The notes: generated by a model from the letters alone, not told the origin. A DNA stretch of 35,030 bases from Candidatus Gastranaerophilales bacterium (GCA_944324895.1 CALUYC010000030.1:1-35030), one strand, 5' to 3'; positions 22,147 to 32,181 are shown, counted from the first letter of the stretch. Numbers and translations: made by a program.

Positions 22147-23271
22147 TTACTTTGCAGGTGTCATATTTTGTGCATTAGGACTTGTTTGAGTATTTTCACC
22201 CCTCAGTTGTTTTTGTATGTTATCGGGATTGAAAGAAGGGTCATTAAATTCAATTTTTGCATTTGATTTTAGACCGTCAAACAATTTTTGCAAAGCCATA
22301 ATTTTCTTGTTTTGCTCAAGATATGCCCTAATTTCACCTTGAACTTGTTCAAAAGGCGCAAGACCAGCTGCGGCTCTGTCTGTTACAAGGATTATATGGT
22401 TACCGAATCTTGTAACAACAATATCTGAAACAGTATCGGGCTTAATTGTAAAGGCAACATCAGAGAACTCTTTAACCATAGCTTCGCGAGGGAAGAAACC
22501 TAAATCTCCGCCTTTTTGAGCAGTACCTTTATCATCAGAATATTTTTGTGCTAAAGCCGCAAAGTTTTTAGGATTAGCCACAGCTTGTGCTCTTACATCT
22601 TTTGCCAAAGCCATTTTCTTATCCATTGCTTCTTTAACTTTTTTATCAATATCTGCAGCGCTTAGTTTGCCGTCTTTGTCAGCGTCGATTATTGATTTTT
22701 TAATCAGCTCAGGATTTGCTTCAATTAAGATGTGAGATGCCTTAACTCTTTCAGGGTAATTAAAACGTTCTTTATTGGCATTATAAAAGTCTTTTACATC
22801 TTTATCGCTGACTTTTACATCAGCAGTTGCTTCAATAAGTTTATTTACTTTTACTTCGTTTGCCAAATCTTCTTTAATTCTTTTTTGTGAAACATTATTT
22901 TGTTTTAGGATTTCATTGAATTTTTCTTCAGAACCCAGTTGTTTAATAATATCTTGTTTTTTTGCTTCGATTTCAGCATCATTTGCAGTGATATTACGTT
23001 TTTTATATTCTTGATCCAAAAGTTTTTTTACAATTAAATCCTGCACAATTCTTTCTTTTGTCATAAGCATGATAGGGCTGTTATCGGCTTTTTGTTCTTC
23101 CGGTGCATTTTTAAATTGGGGGTTATTTTTAACAAGGTTAATCATTTCATTATATTCGCCCCTTGTAATAGCTTCACCGTTTACCGTAATAATAGCCTTG
23201 TTATTTGAAGTACAACCTGCAAACAACATAAGCGAACATAATGCGCTTAAACATACTTTTGTAAACTTCAT
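22147..23271 (-). CDS. PpiC-type peptidyl-prolyl isomerase lipoprotein
   Basis: A periplasm-side lipoprotein foldase of the SurA/PrsA type. The signal ends in a lipobox, LFAG before C20. Residues 28-165 form the SurA-like chaperone region starting ITVNGEAITRGEY. The parvulin domain runs from about 175 to 297 (ASHILIEAN at 178-186, FAALAQKYSDD, GGDLGFFPREAMVKEF, FGNHIILV). Between its first strand and the helix lies an insertion with DADKDGKLSAAD at 196-207, a textbook EF-hand-type calcium loop (Asp at 1, 3, 5 and 12, Gly at 6). A low-complexity Asn/Gln/Pro tail ends the 374 residues. AAGGAG precedes the ATG. It is the last gene of the run starting at 32181. Confidence 0.92.
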   Translation of the reverse strand: MKFTKVCLSALCSLMLFAGCTSNNKAIITVNGEAITRGEYNEMINLVKNNPQFKNAPEEQKADNSPIMLMTKERIVQDLIVKKLLDQEYKKRNITANDAEIEAKKQDIIKQLGSEEKFNEILKQNNVSQKRIKEDLANEVKVNKLIEATADVKVSDKDVKDFYNANKERFNYPERVKASHILIEANPELIKKSIIDADKDGKLSAADIDKKVKEAMDKKMALAKDVRAQAVANPKNFAALAQKYSDDKGTAQKGGDLGFFPREAMVKEFSDVAFTIKPDTVSDIVVTRFGNHIILVTDRAAAGLAPFEQVQGEIRAYLEQNKKIMALQKLFDGLKSNAKIEFNDPSFNPDNIQKQLRGENTQTSPNAQNMTPAK

Positions 23272-23286
23272 AAATTTTACTCCTTA

Positions 23287-26200
23287 TTAATTTTGAATTT
23301 TAAATTCAGATATTACTTTAGATATATAATAAAACAAATCGGTTAATATGTTAAATACTTCATCAAAATTAAGATTGTTTTTATTCATAAGCAAAATTCC
23401 CTGCGCGTTGGTGCAAGACTTTGGCGGGTTTGTAAATTTAAAATATTTTGTTAAGGAAAAATCAATTTTGCGTTTTAAATACATCCATTCCCTTTCATTA
23501 TATGGAGTATAAATTCTAATGCTGTCAGGGGTTTCGCGTATCATTGTAACATTATTTTGTTCTGCAATAAGTCTTAATCTTATTAGTTTTATAAGATTTT
23601 CTACACTTTGCGGAAGTTTTGAAAACCTGTCTTTAAAACCCAGAACAACATTATCCAATTCTGCTGCGTTTTTGACATCGCTCAGGCGTTTATATTCAAT
23701 CATTTTTTGTTCGTAACTGCCTACCCATTCATCAGGTATGTATGCTGTAACATTTATGTCTATAACAGCATTTTGGGGTTTTTTAATTTTTTCTTTAGCA
23801 TAAGGATCTTTTGATTTATTGGCTTTTAGTTCGTTAACGCATTCTTCAAGTAAATTACAATATGTGTCAAAGCCCACATTTACCATATGGCCATGCTGTT
23901 TTGAACCTAAAATATTACCCACACCGCGAATTTCAATATCCCTTAATGCTATGTGATAGCCGCTGCCCAAACTTTCAAAATCTTTTATGGCGTTCAGTCG
24001 TTTATATGCATCGGGTGTTAACTCTTTTGATTTTTTATAAAAACAATAGCAATATGCCTGTCTGTCTGAACGCCCTACTCGTCCTCGCAGCTGATAAAGC
24101 TGCGCAAGTCCGAATTTGTCTGCATCATGGATAAAAATAGTGTTCGCATTTGAAATATCAAGACCTGATTCGATAATTGTAGTGCACAAAAGAATATCGT
24201 ATTCTTTATTTGCAAATTCGTACATTATACGCTCAAGTTCACCCTCTTTCATTTGACCATGGGCAACTGCTATTCTTACATTTGGGACTATATTTGCAAG
24301 ATAATCTCTGAATTGATAAATTGTTTCAACGCGATTGTACAGATAAAAAACTTGTCCGTCACGCTGAATTTCATGATTAATAGCATTTTTTAAATATGCC
24401 TCATTAAACTCGCCGACGTAAGTTTTGACACTTAAGCGGTTCTTTGGCGGAGTATTTATAACAGATAAATCTTTTATGCCTGATAAAGCCATATTTAATG
24501 TTCTTGGTATAGGTGTAGCTGACATTGCAAGTATGTCTATATTTTCGCGGAATTTTTTAAGTTTTTCCTTGTGCCTTACGCCAAATTTGTGTTCCTCATC
24601 TATTACCAAAAGACCCAAATTTTTAAAGGAAATATCATCACCCAAAAGCCTGTGTGTACCTATTACAACATCAACAGTACCTTCATTTATTTCTTTTACA
24701 ACTTGTTTTTGCTCTTTTTGAGAACGAAAACGGGACAACAATTCAACACGAACACTAAAAGGTTTGAAGCGCTCGTAAATTGTTTGAAAATGCTGCAGAG
24801 CAAGTATTGTGGTAGGTGCTATAAGCGCTGCCTGCTTGCCTGACATGACAGCTTTAAAGATGGCTCTTATCGCAATTTCTGTTTTACCAAAACCCACATC
24901 AGCACAAATAAGTCTGTCCATAGGCCGTGGCGTTTCCATATCAGCTTTTGTATCAATTATTGCTTTCATCTGATCGGGAGTTTCCGTATATTCAAAAGCA
25001 TCTTCCATTTCAAACTGCCAGGTTGTATCAGGTTCAAAAGATATACCTTGAGACATTTGCCGCTTTGCATAAAGCTCAAGTAAATCTTGTGCTATAATTT
25101 CAACTTCTGCTTTTGCCTTTGATTTTGTAGCCTCCCAAGCACTGCCACCCATTTTTGAAAGTTTTGGTTTTTGTGCACCGGAACCGCGATAGCGGTAAAG
25201 AAGATTAATTTGTTCAGCAGGCATAAAAAGTTTGTCCGTATTTGCAAATTCTATTTCAAGGTAGTCTTTTTTAGCGCCGTCAATTTCCTGTTTTGTAAGC
25301 CCTTTATAAATTCCCACCCCATGAATAGAGTGCACAACATATTCACCCTCTTTTATGTCATTAATTGAGTCAATATAATCTTGCGATTGCTTATTTTTAA
25401 AGTATTTTCTGACAGTAACATCTTTTGAACGTTTATTGAAAAGTTCTTTGTCGGACAAAAATATAAATCTACCCTTTGGCGTTTCAAAATTATCATCAAA
25501 GTCAATAATACCTCCGCCTGAGCTTAAAGGCGGGGATATTTCAATCTCATCAAAAAAGATTTCTTTTTCTTTTAAAATTTCTTCTATTCTCTTAGGATAA
25601 TTGGTACAAACGCTTATTTTTGCACCATTTTTAATGTTAGATAAAATATATTTTGTAATTTCTTCGGCATCTGAAGAAAAAATCGGCGTCAAAGAAGTTT
25701 GAAACTCGATTATTTTATCGTAATCATCGTCTAAGAAATTATCAAAACCTATTGTTTTAAACTTTTTAACCATAGAAACAAATTCTTCGAACCTGACATG
25801 GTTTAAATTGCAAAGCGGCAACTTTAAGTTTGATGCAATTTCATTTTGGTACTGTTCGCGAAAATCTTTATCGAGATTTTCAAATTTTGCAAAAATCTGC
25901 GATGTCTCATCAAGCACAATTACGTAATCTTTAAAATACTCAAGCGCAGGGCATAAAGCATTTGAAAGATAGCTTTGATAATATTCTATGCCATCAAAAT
26001 ATCCGCTTTCACTAATTTTTTCACAAATTTGGTTGTAAATATCTTTTGCAAGTTCATTATCTGTTTCTTTAACAACATCTGAAAGAGATTTTTTAAAATT
26101 ATTTATTATATTATCATCAATTAGAAACTTGTAGAGAGGATAAATTGTGATTTCTTTTGTTTTTTCTATACTGCGCTGCGTTTTTGGGTCAAAAAATCTT

Positions 26201-26781
26201 ATGTCTTCGACACTGTCCCCAAAAAATTCTATCCTTAAAGGATTTTTATCAAGCGTGTAAATATCTAAAATATCACCCCTTACACAAAATTCGCCAACAT
26301 CGACAACGCTTACGGTTCTTTTGTAGCCAAGCTTTAACAAAGATTTTATAAGGTTTTGATAGTCGATGTCATCATTAACTTTTATCTTTATAGAATTTTC
26401 AATATAGAAATTTCTTGTGGGGAATTTTTCGAACAATGATTTAACAGGCGTTGCAACAATGTCGCAACTGTTTAAAAGCACATTTATTTGCTCTTGATAA
26501 ATATAATAATTTTTCTCTACATCATCATAAAAATTTATATCTTGAGAGGGAAGAATCTTTGCATCAATATTGCAAAAATTCTCTATATCTTTTTGGAATT
26601 TAAGCGCAGCTTGCTCATTAGGCGTAATATACAAAACTTTTTTACCGTAAGATAAAATTGTTTTAAAAATAAGCAGTCTTAGAGGATTATTTAAAGAAGT
26701 AAGGGAGAGTTTGTATACTCCGTCCATATCCAAAAAACGCTTTAGCGCAGGTATTTTAATATTTTGTAATTCAGGACGCAT
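23287..26781 (-). CDS. mfd: Transcription-repair coupling factor Mfd
   Basis: A DNA translocase that pushes stalled RNA polymerase off lesions and recruits UvrA. The N-terminal third (to about 420) carries the UvrB-like region. The RNA polymerase interaction domain begins near KEGEYVVHSIHGVGIYKGL (477-495). The helicase motor has Walker A DVGFGKTE at 628-635, DEEH at 728-731, and SATPIPRTL near 754-762. GVGNILGSKQHGHM, the TRG segment, and a C-terminal domain follow. The 1164 residues are full length. The ATG has no clear ribosome site and lies eight bases after the ROK stop, so coupling is likely. Confidence 0.96.
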   Translation of the reverse strand: MRPELQNIKIPALKRFLDMDGVYKLSLTSLNNPLRLLIFKTILSYGKKVLYITPNEQAALKFQKDIENFCNIDAKILPSQDINFYDDVEKNYYIYQEQINVLLNSCDIVATPVKSLFEKFPTRNFYIENSIKIKVNDDIDYQNLIKSLLKLGYKRTVSVVDVGEFCVRGDILDIYTLDKNPLRIEFFGDSVEDIRFFDPKTQRSIEKTKEITIYPLYKFLIDDNIINNFKKSLSDVVKETDNELAKDIYNQICEKISESGYFDGIEYYQSYLSNALCPALEYFKDYVIVLDETSQIFAKFENLDKDFREQYQNEIASNLKLPLCNLNHVRFEEFVSMVKKFKTIGFDNFLDDDYDKIIEFQTSLTPIFSSDAEEITKYILSNIKNGAKISVCTNYPKRIEEILKEKEIFFDEIEISPPLSSGGGIIDFDDNFETPKGRFIFLSDKELFNKRSKDVTVRKYFKNKQSQDYIDSINDIKEGEYVVHSIHGVGIYKGLTKQEIDGAKKDYLEIEFANTDKLFMPAEQINLLYRYRGSGAQKPKLSKMGGSAWEATKSKAKAEVEIIAQDLLELYAKRQMSQGISFEPDTTWQFEMEDAFEYTETPDQMKAIIDTKADMETPRPMDRLICADVGFGKTEIAIRAIFKAVMSGKQAALIAPTTILALQHFQTIYERFKPFSVRVELLSRFRSQKEQKQVVKEINEGTVDVVIGTHRLLGDDISFKNLGLLVIDEEHKFGVRHKEKLKKFRENIDILAMSATPIPRTLNMALSGIKDLSVINTPPKNRLSVKTYVGEFNEAYLKNAINHEIQRDGQVFYLYNRVETIYQFRDYLANIVPNVRIAVAHGQMKEGELERIMYEFANKEYDILLCTTIIESGLDISNANTIFIHDADKFGLAQLYQLRGRVGRSDRQAYCYCFYKKSKELTPDAYKRLNAIKDFESLGSGYHIALRDIEIRGVGNILGSKQHGHMVNVGFDTYCNLLEECVNELKANKSKDPYAKEKIKKPQNAVIDINVTAYIPDEWVGSYEQKMIEYKRLSDVKNAAELDNVVLGFKDRFSKLPQSVENLIKLIRLRLIAEQNNVTMIRETPDSIRIYTPYNEREWMYLKRKIDFSLTKYFKFTNPPKSCTNAQGILLMNKNNLNFDEVFNILTDLFYYISKVISEFKIQN

Positions 26782-26789
26782 AGAACAAA

Positions 26790-27749
26790 CTAAAGCACTC
26801 TTTCTTCTAAAAGTGCAGCCCCTATAACACCCGAGTAGTCACCAAGAGCAGCTTTTTTAAACTCGATTGAAGCGGCAGGTGTAGGCAAAGCCTTTGCTCG
26901 CGCTTTTTTAATTGTCTTTAAATAAAAATCTTCAACGCTTTGAATTAAGCCGCCGCCAAGAATTATAAGCTCCGGATTATAAAAATTAATAACGCTTGCA
27001 ATACCGCCAGAAAGGTACTCAATAGCCTCGTTTACATATTGAGTTACAACTTCATCATGCGCTTCTAATGATTTTTTAATATGTTTTGAGCTGATTGTAT
27101 TTTTACCATCTGTCAATTCGGTTATAATTGAACTTCTTCCTTTTTTAACCGCCCCTAAAATCCTTGTTTCGATAGCACTTCTTGAAGCATATGCCTCAAG
27201 ACAACCATTACCCCCGCAAGCACAAGCTCTGCCGTTTAAATCTACAATGATATGCCCTATTTCACCTGCGCTTTGACTTGCGCCAAGGTGAATTTTACCG
27301 TCTTTTACGATGCTTGAGCCTATTCCAGTTCCCACAAAAATGCATACTATATCTTTATACTCTTTGCCTGCGCCAAATTTAAGCTCACCAAAAGTTGCAA
27401 CTTCTACATCATTTCCGATATTTACGGGAATAGAGAATTTTTCTTCAAGAATTTCCTTTATGTTTAAATCCCTGCAATCAAGATTAACTGCATTTATAAG
27501 TACACCTTTATTTCGCTCTACCTGACCTGCAAGACCTATTCCTATCGATGAAATTTCCTCTCTTGGAATATTTGAAGTACTTAAAAGTTCTTCAAGCGTT
27601 TCAATTATTTTCGCAGTAATTTTTTTGTTACCTTTTTCTTTTTTTGTTTTATTTTTAACTTCAAAAAGTACCTTGCCGGTGTCTTTTTCTACCATTCCGG
27701 CCAGTATTTTTGTTCCGCCTAAATCTATTCCTACAGAGTATTTTTTCAT
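26790..27749 (-). CDS. ROK-family sugar kinase (glucokinase-like)
   Basis: A cytoplasmic sugar kinase of the ROK family, most like bacterial glucokinases. The phosphate-binding GIDLGGTK is at 7-14 and the catalytic aspartate D114 in GNDVEVATFGE. The second ATP motif VGTGIGSSI is at about 139-147. The family zinc site is complete: H166 in GEIGH and C176, C178 and C183 in ACACGGNGCLE. No N-terminal DNA-binding domain is present, so it is a kinase and not a NagC/XylR-type repressor. The 319 residues are usual. An AGG lies nine bases ahead of the ATG. It sits seven bases after the acyltransferase stop. The true sugar (glucose, N-acetylmannosamine or another) cannot be fixed from sequence. Confidence 0.9.
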   Translation of the reverse strand: MKKYSVGIDLGGTKILAGMVEKDTGKVLFEVKNKTKKEKGNKKITAKIIETLEELLSTSNIPREEISSIGIGLAGQVERNKGVLINAVNLDCRDLNIKEILEEKFSIPVNIGNDVEVATFGELKFGAGKEYKDIVCIFVGTGIGSSIVKDGKIHLGASQSAGEIGHIIVDLNGRACACGGNGCLEAYASRSAIETRILGAVKKGRSSIITELTDGKNTISSKHIKKSLEAHDEVVTQYVNEAIEYLSGGIASVINFYNPELIILGGGLIQSVEDFYLKTIKKARAKALPTPAASIEFKKAALGDYSGVIGAALLEERVL

Positions 27750-27756
27750 TTGAAAC

Positions 27757-28644
27757 CTATTTTAAATCTATAATCTCTTTATTTTTAAGACCCTTTGTCT
27801 TTAATTTTTGTTCTATCAAACGCCACCATTTAAGCTTTTGTCTGTACAAATAATGATAACCTTCAAAGTTTGCGCTTGAAATATCGGCTTGTTGTTTGTC
27901 CAAAAACTGTTCAAATTCACGCTCAAGCATGCAAGTAAAATCTTTCCTGTTAAAGCCGGGGTCATTTACAATTCTTGGTTCACCAAACTCAACAAGTATT
28001 TCAGGTTTGTCTTGTCTTAAAAATGTATAATTTATTGCAACAGGCACTAAATTGACACCACCAAACTTTTTAACGGCCTCTTTTGCAATATAGGCAAGAC
28101 CGGATTGAAAAATCTCGGGTCGGTACATAGGAGGGCGAATTATACCTTGAGGAAAAATCCAAAAAGCAATATCAGGATCCTTAAGAGTTGTTACAGCGTA
28201 TTGCAAAAACTTCATTGCCGATTGGGCAGACTTCTTGTTTATGGGAAAACAACCTACATATTGAAATAAAGGAAACCTGTTCATTTCTTCAATCATAAAA
28301 CGTAAACGTGGTTTTTTAATGACTTTTGCAATAATTCTATAGACAATATTATATGCCAAAACACCGTCCCACCAGTTGTTATGAGGGGCATAGAAAATTG
28401 TTGCTTTGGTTTTGTCACGATTTTCTAGACGTTGTAAATTTTTATACATCAAAGAATAAAAACGTGCTTCAATCATTTTAGGGAAAACAATATCCCCTAT
28501 AAAGTGCCAAAAAGGTATGTTTTTAGCTTCTCTGAATTTTTCATCGCGGTTTCTTAATTTTGTTGGGGGAACCGCGCTGTACATGTGTTGTGGTGTATCT
28601 AAGCTCATGGCAATAATTTTAGTTAATTTTTTCTTATGTGTCAA
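27757..28644 (-). CDS. PlsC-like lysophospholipid acyltransferase
   Basis: A membrane-associated acyltransferase of the glycerol-phosphate acyltransferase superfamily. The catalytic motif is H88NNWWD93 (the HX4D pattern), in the unusual form APHNNWWDG instead of NH.S..D. GCFPINK at 131-137 is the second block, FPQG at 164-167 stands for the usual FPEG, and FQSGLAYIAKEA at 179-190 is the fourth block. A hydrophobic stretch lies around 97-112. The 295 residues are in range. The start is uncertain: TTG 28644 abuts the stop of the previous gene (TAATTG), while ATG 28608 lacks a ribosome site too. Substrate may be lysophosphatidate or another lipid head group. Confidence 0.83.
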   Translation of the reverse strand: MTHKKKLTKIIAMSLDTPQHMYSAVPPTKLRNRDEKFREAKNIPFWHFIGDIVFPKMIEARFYSLMYKNLQRLENRDKTKATIFYAPHNNWWDGVLAYNIVYRIIAKVIKKPRLRFMIEEMNRFPLFQYVGCFPINKKSAQSAMKFLQYAVTTLKDPDIAFWIFPQGIIRPPMYRPEIFQSGLAYIAKEAVKKFGGVNLVPVAINYTFLRQDKPEILVEFGEPRIVNDPGFNRKDFTCMLEREFEQFLDKQQADISSANFEGYHYLYRQKLKWWRLIEQKLKTKGLKNKEIIDLK

Positions 28645-31600
28645 TTAGCTTATACGCTTTAATTGACAATATGCTCTAAAAGCAGTCAATTCCTTTTGAA
28701 TAACGTAGTGATGTTTATCAAGACCCAAACGCGATGCCAAAAGCAGAGCTTTTTCGTAAACTTTTATTGCATTTTGCGCAACTTGATATTTCTTTTCTTC
28801 TTCAACATGGGCGGTTAAATCTTGCAGAATATTTGCTCTTAATTTATATAAATGCATTTGCAGGAATAATAGTTCATTTGCACTTGCATCCTGCAAAGCA
28901 AGTTCACAATACATTTTTGCATTATCAAAATCATTCTTTTGCAAATACGCGCGAGAGAGCAGTTCTTGAAAAAGAATTTTGAAATTAATACTGCTAATTT
29001 TTGCGCTCTCACAAATTGTAACCGCTTTTTCACATATTTCTATGCACCTGTCAGGCCCTGATGAAGGCAGGGTTGCTTTTGCACTAATGTACCAAGCCAA
29101 AAGTGCACCAAAGGCTATTTTTTTATCAGAAAAATATGTCATTTGTTCGGCACAAATTTCAAGCGCGCGAAGAGCATTATTTTCTTTTAGTAGAATATAT
29201 GCAAGCAAGGTTTTTAAAATGTTTTTAGTATAGTCATCGCCGCAGTTGTTTGCAAAAGTAACCGCTTCAAATAAATCTTCTTTTATATTTTCAAAATTAC
29301 CGCTGAAGACTTTGTTAAACAAATCTATCAAGTTCCACTTTGAAACAAGTTTTAAATCATTAACCGCATATGAAAATTCTTTTAATATTGACTGTAAAAT
29401 CTCGTCAGAATCTTTTATAAAACCGCGAGAAGTTTGCGCGCAGGCATGGGATAGTGCCAGATGTAATTTTAACCTTGTAGAATGATGACTTTTATCTTTA
29501 TTAAGTTCTTTTTGAATTTCTTCTATTAATTCAAATGCAAGCGGACTGCCTTGTTGTGCAAAAGATTCCGCAAGTATTATATTTGCCATAATCCAGGCTT
29601 CATAAACTTCTCTTATACTTGCAAATTCACTTTTTTTAGGATGCCTTAAATAATCTTGCAAAATCGGGTTAACTTCATTGTTAACAATACTTGCAATTTC
29701 GGACCAATTACCAAGATATAAAAGAGCTTCAAGTTTTCTTGTTTTAATAAGTGCTCTTTGCAGCTCTTGTTTTGGTTTTGAATAAATTGCAAGAACAGCA
29801 TCGACAGTTTCAACTATTGCAGGATAGTTTTGCGCCATTTTGCAACTTTGAATTAAATAACCGCTTAGCTCTACAACTTTGTTTTCATTTTCACTGTTTT
29901 GTGCGCTCACTATGGCATTTGATAAGTATTCCATAGCTTCTTTTGGGTTTTTATTGTACGTCAATTTACCCAAACGCTCACAGATATTGTTTTTAATGTA
30001 TTCAAAATTAGAAAGTTTAACGTCTTCTAAAAGAATTAAGCTTTGTTTTTGACACAAAGTATAAAAACTTACATCCCCAATATAAGATGCAAGTTTTAAA
30101 CTCATAGTCCAAAGACTGAAGGCAAGGTCTTTTTCACCTGTTATTTGTGCCAAAAGCGAAGGTATTGCAGGAGATGATACTGTTCTTTTGCAAATTTCTC
30201 CAAGCAATTTTTTAAATACATCCAAAAGATCCTTATCTTCTTTTGCATGTGCATAGGTATTCGACCAAACAAGAGAATTTCTAAACTCAAAAATATTTTC
30301 GGTAATTCTTTTTACATAACCGTTCTTCTCTAAAAATGCAGCAACGCGCTCGAAATTTTCAAGCTCAAGAGCAAAAACTTTTTCCATTAATGATTTTGTA
30401 AATTTGCCCCCCAGCATAGATGAAACCATTAAGAAATCGTATTCAAAACGATGATTTTCTTTTAAAAATGCAAAGCGTTTATCCATCAGCTCTTTTAAGT
30501 CATTAATAATATACATTTGGCTTTGTGATGGATCAAATACAAATTCCTTGTTTTGCAAAGTAAGAATTTTTGTTTCTTTTAAATCGTATAGAACCTGCTC
30601 TACATATGCAAAATTACCCTGTGCATTAAGTGCAATTTGATTCAATACACCTTGTGGCAAAATTTCACAACTGCCTATTTGCAGTTTTATGAAGTCTGCG
30701 ACATCACTTATTTCCTTGCGCGCAAGATTAATGTTTAAACATGCGTTTTTAGGCAGTTTTTCGCTGTTTATATACATCGCGATTGCATGTTGATTTCTAT
30801 ATGTTAAGACAAGTTTTGCACCTGTTTTAAAATAATCACATTCTATTAAATATTTTATAAAATCAAAAGAAGTTTCGTCGATAAGGTCAAAATCATCAAT
30901 TACAAGCGTAAGCTTGTTTTTAGACTTTAAATATACCAAAATATCCCTTAGGTCTTCAAAAGTACGCTTTTTATTTTCTAAAATATTCTCATAATATGCC
31001 TCTTTTAGAGGATAAACAATATTTATAAGGGTATCTATTTTTTCTTGCGAAACATGTCCTGATAAATTTTGCCCCAAAACATTTTTTAACTCTTGAACCC
31101 TTTTTTCATATCTGCTCGGCGCAAAAGATAAATCAAACAATGAGAGGCAAACGTCCTGTATAAGGCCCATAGGAGTCACCTGAGTTAATGCACAGCAGTG
31201 TCCTTTTAAAACTATGTGCGGTTCACCTTCAAGCCTTTTATACATGGTTTCAAGTAAATACGTTTTACCGCAACCTCTTGGCGCATTGATTGAAATCGCT
31301 TTTATTTCGCTCCTTGTATCGTTAATGGCATCAAGTACCATTTCAAGAGCGACATCATCTCTTTGGCACTCGCTTTGGGAAAACACCGGCTTTTGGTCTA
31401 AAAACACCATTTTGTATGATACAGGCGAAATTTTTATAAGCGGTATCTCTGATGAGAGCAGCGAATATGCACCTTCTGAGGTAATTATGTCTTTTTCAAT
31501 GCCTGATTCAAGTTGTTTTGGGGAACGTCCGGATTGATATTCATCCTCTTTTAAAATAGCGTATTTGTATGTAATTCCAACGCCCAAAGTCTCATCTAAA

Positions 31601-32181
31601 ATATTGTTAAATTTTTCAAATTCATCAGAAAAAAGTTTGACTTTATCAAGGAATTTAAAGTTTTTAGTATGCGGAATTTTAAACACGACAGTATGCGGGT
31701 TAATAAATTCGCAAGGAACGTTAAAACCCAATTTAACGGATGTTTTAATGTTTAATACTACTTTTTGCCTGAATTCTTCGTCTTTATATTTATCAAAAAG
31801 ATTTTCAAGGTTAATAAAATCAATAAAAACTACGAGTTTTTGCTGTTTTTGAGCAGGCTGCTCCTGAGGATGTTTTTGTACAGACTCGTTTTTAGGTTTC
31901 CTGAATGTTTTTTGTTCTTGTTCTTGCGCTTTGTTTTCCTCGGTTTTTTTTATTTCGTTAAACACATAGGAACACTTACGACATTCTGAGCTTGAAGCAT
32001 AATTTGCACTGCCGCATTTTGGACAAAATTTGACAAATGCAAAACCACATACCGAACAGGAAGAAGAACCTATTCTTGTATAATTTCCACATCTTGGACA
32101 CTTAAATTTAAGCCTCAGACCGCATCCGGGGCATATAGTATCTTGAGAGCTTACTTCAGTTTTGCACTTTGGACAAATCAC
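28645..32181 (-). CDS. Zinc-ribbon, P-loop NTPase and TPR protein
   Basis: A 1178-residue cytoplasmic protein with the layout of a signalling NTPase. The first 72 residues hold three CxxC-CxxC zinc ribbons (C3/C6/C17/C20, C28/C31/C42/C45, C53/C56/C67/C70). A charged Gln/Lys linker follows. Residues 115-262 start LVVFIDFINLENLFDKY and end IKISPVSYKMVFL, which resembles a degenerate class III nucleotide cyclase domain. Walker A (APRGCGKT, 300-307) and Walker B (LTLVIDD, 424-430) define an AAA/STAND-type ATPase. From about 640 onward the sequence is helical and looks like TPR repeats. The start is GTG 32181 with only weak GAG ahead. It is first in the run leading to mfd. Its function is unknown; sensing or scaffold roles fit this architecture. 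Confidence 0.85.
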   Translation of the reverse strand: MICPKCKTEVSSQDTICPGCGLRLKFKCPRCGNYTRIGSSSCSVCGFAFVKFCPKCGSANYASSSECRKCSYVFNEIKKTEENKAQEQEQKTFRKPKNESVQKHPQEQPAQKQQKLVVFIDFINLENLFDKYKDEEFRQKVVLNIKTSVKLGFNVPCEFINPHTVVFKIPHTKNFKFLDKVKLFSDEFEKFNNILDETLGVGITYKYAILKEDEYQSGRSPKQLESGIEKDIITSEGAYSLLSSEIPLIKISPVSYKMVFLDQKPVFSQSECQRDDVALEMVLDAINDTRSEIKAISINAPRGCGKTYLLETMYKRLEGEPHIVLKGHCCALTQVTPMGLIQDVCLSLFDLSFAPSRYEKRVQELKNVLGQNLSGHVSQEKIDTLINIVYPLKEAYYENILENKKRTFEDLRDILVYLKSKNKLTLVIDDFDLIDETSFDFIKYLIECDYFKTGAKLVLTYRNQHAIAMYINSEKLPKNACLNINLARKEISDVADFIKLQIGSCEILPQGVLNQIALNAQGNFAYVEQVLYDLKETKILTLQNKEFVFDPSQSQMYIINDLKELMDKRFAFLKENHRFEYDFLMVSSMLGGKFTKSLMEKVFALELENFERVAAFLEKNGYVKRITENIFEFRNSLVWSNTYAHAKEDKDLLDVFKKLLGEICKRTVSSPAIPSLLAQITGEKDLAFSLWTMSLKLASYIGDVSFYTLCQKQSLILLEDVKLSNFEYIKNNICERLGKLTYNKNPKEAMEYLSNAIVSAQNSENENKVVELSGYLIQSCKMAQNYPAIVETVDAVLAIYSKPKQELQRALIKTRKLEALLYLGNWSEIASIVNNEVNPILQDYLRHPKKSEFASIREVYEAWIMANIILAESFAQQGSPLAFELIEEIQKELNKDKSHHSTRLKLHLALSHACAQTSRGFIKDSDEILQSILKEFSYAVNDLKLVSKWNLIDLFNKVFSGNFENIKEDLFEAVTFANNCGDDYTKNILKTLLAYILLKENNALRALEICAEQMTYFSDKKIAFGALLAWYISAKATLPSSGPDRCIEICEKAVTICESAKISSINFKILFQELLSRAYLQKNDFDNAKMYCELALQDASANELLFLQMHLYKLRANILQDLTAHVEEEKKYQVAQNAIKVYEKALLLASRLGLDKHHYVIQKELTAFRAYCQLKRIS

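Noticed and set aside
26790-27749. ROK-family transcriptional repressor
   Set aside because: The protein starts directly with the phosphate-binding motif, with no winged-helix DNA-binding domain.
31214-31852. Plus-strand open frames of about 100 codons within the zinc-ribbon protein
   Set aside because: They are antisense to a continuous 1178-codon frame with clear motifs.
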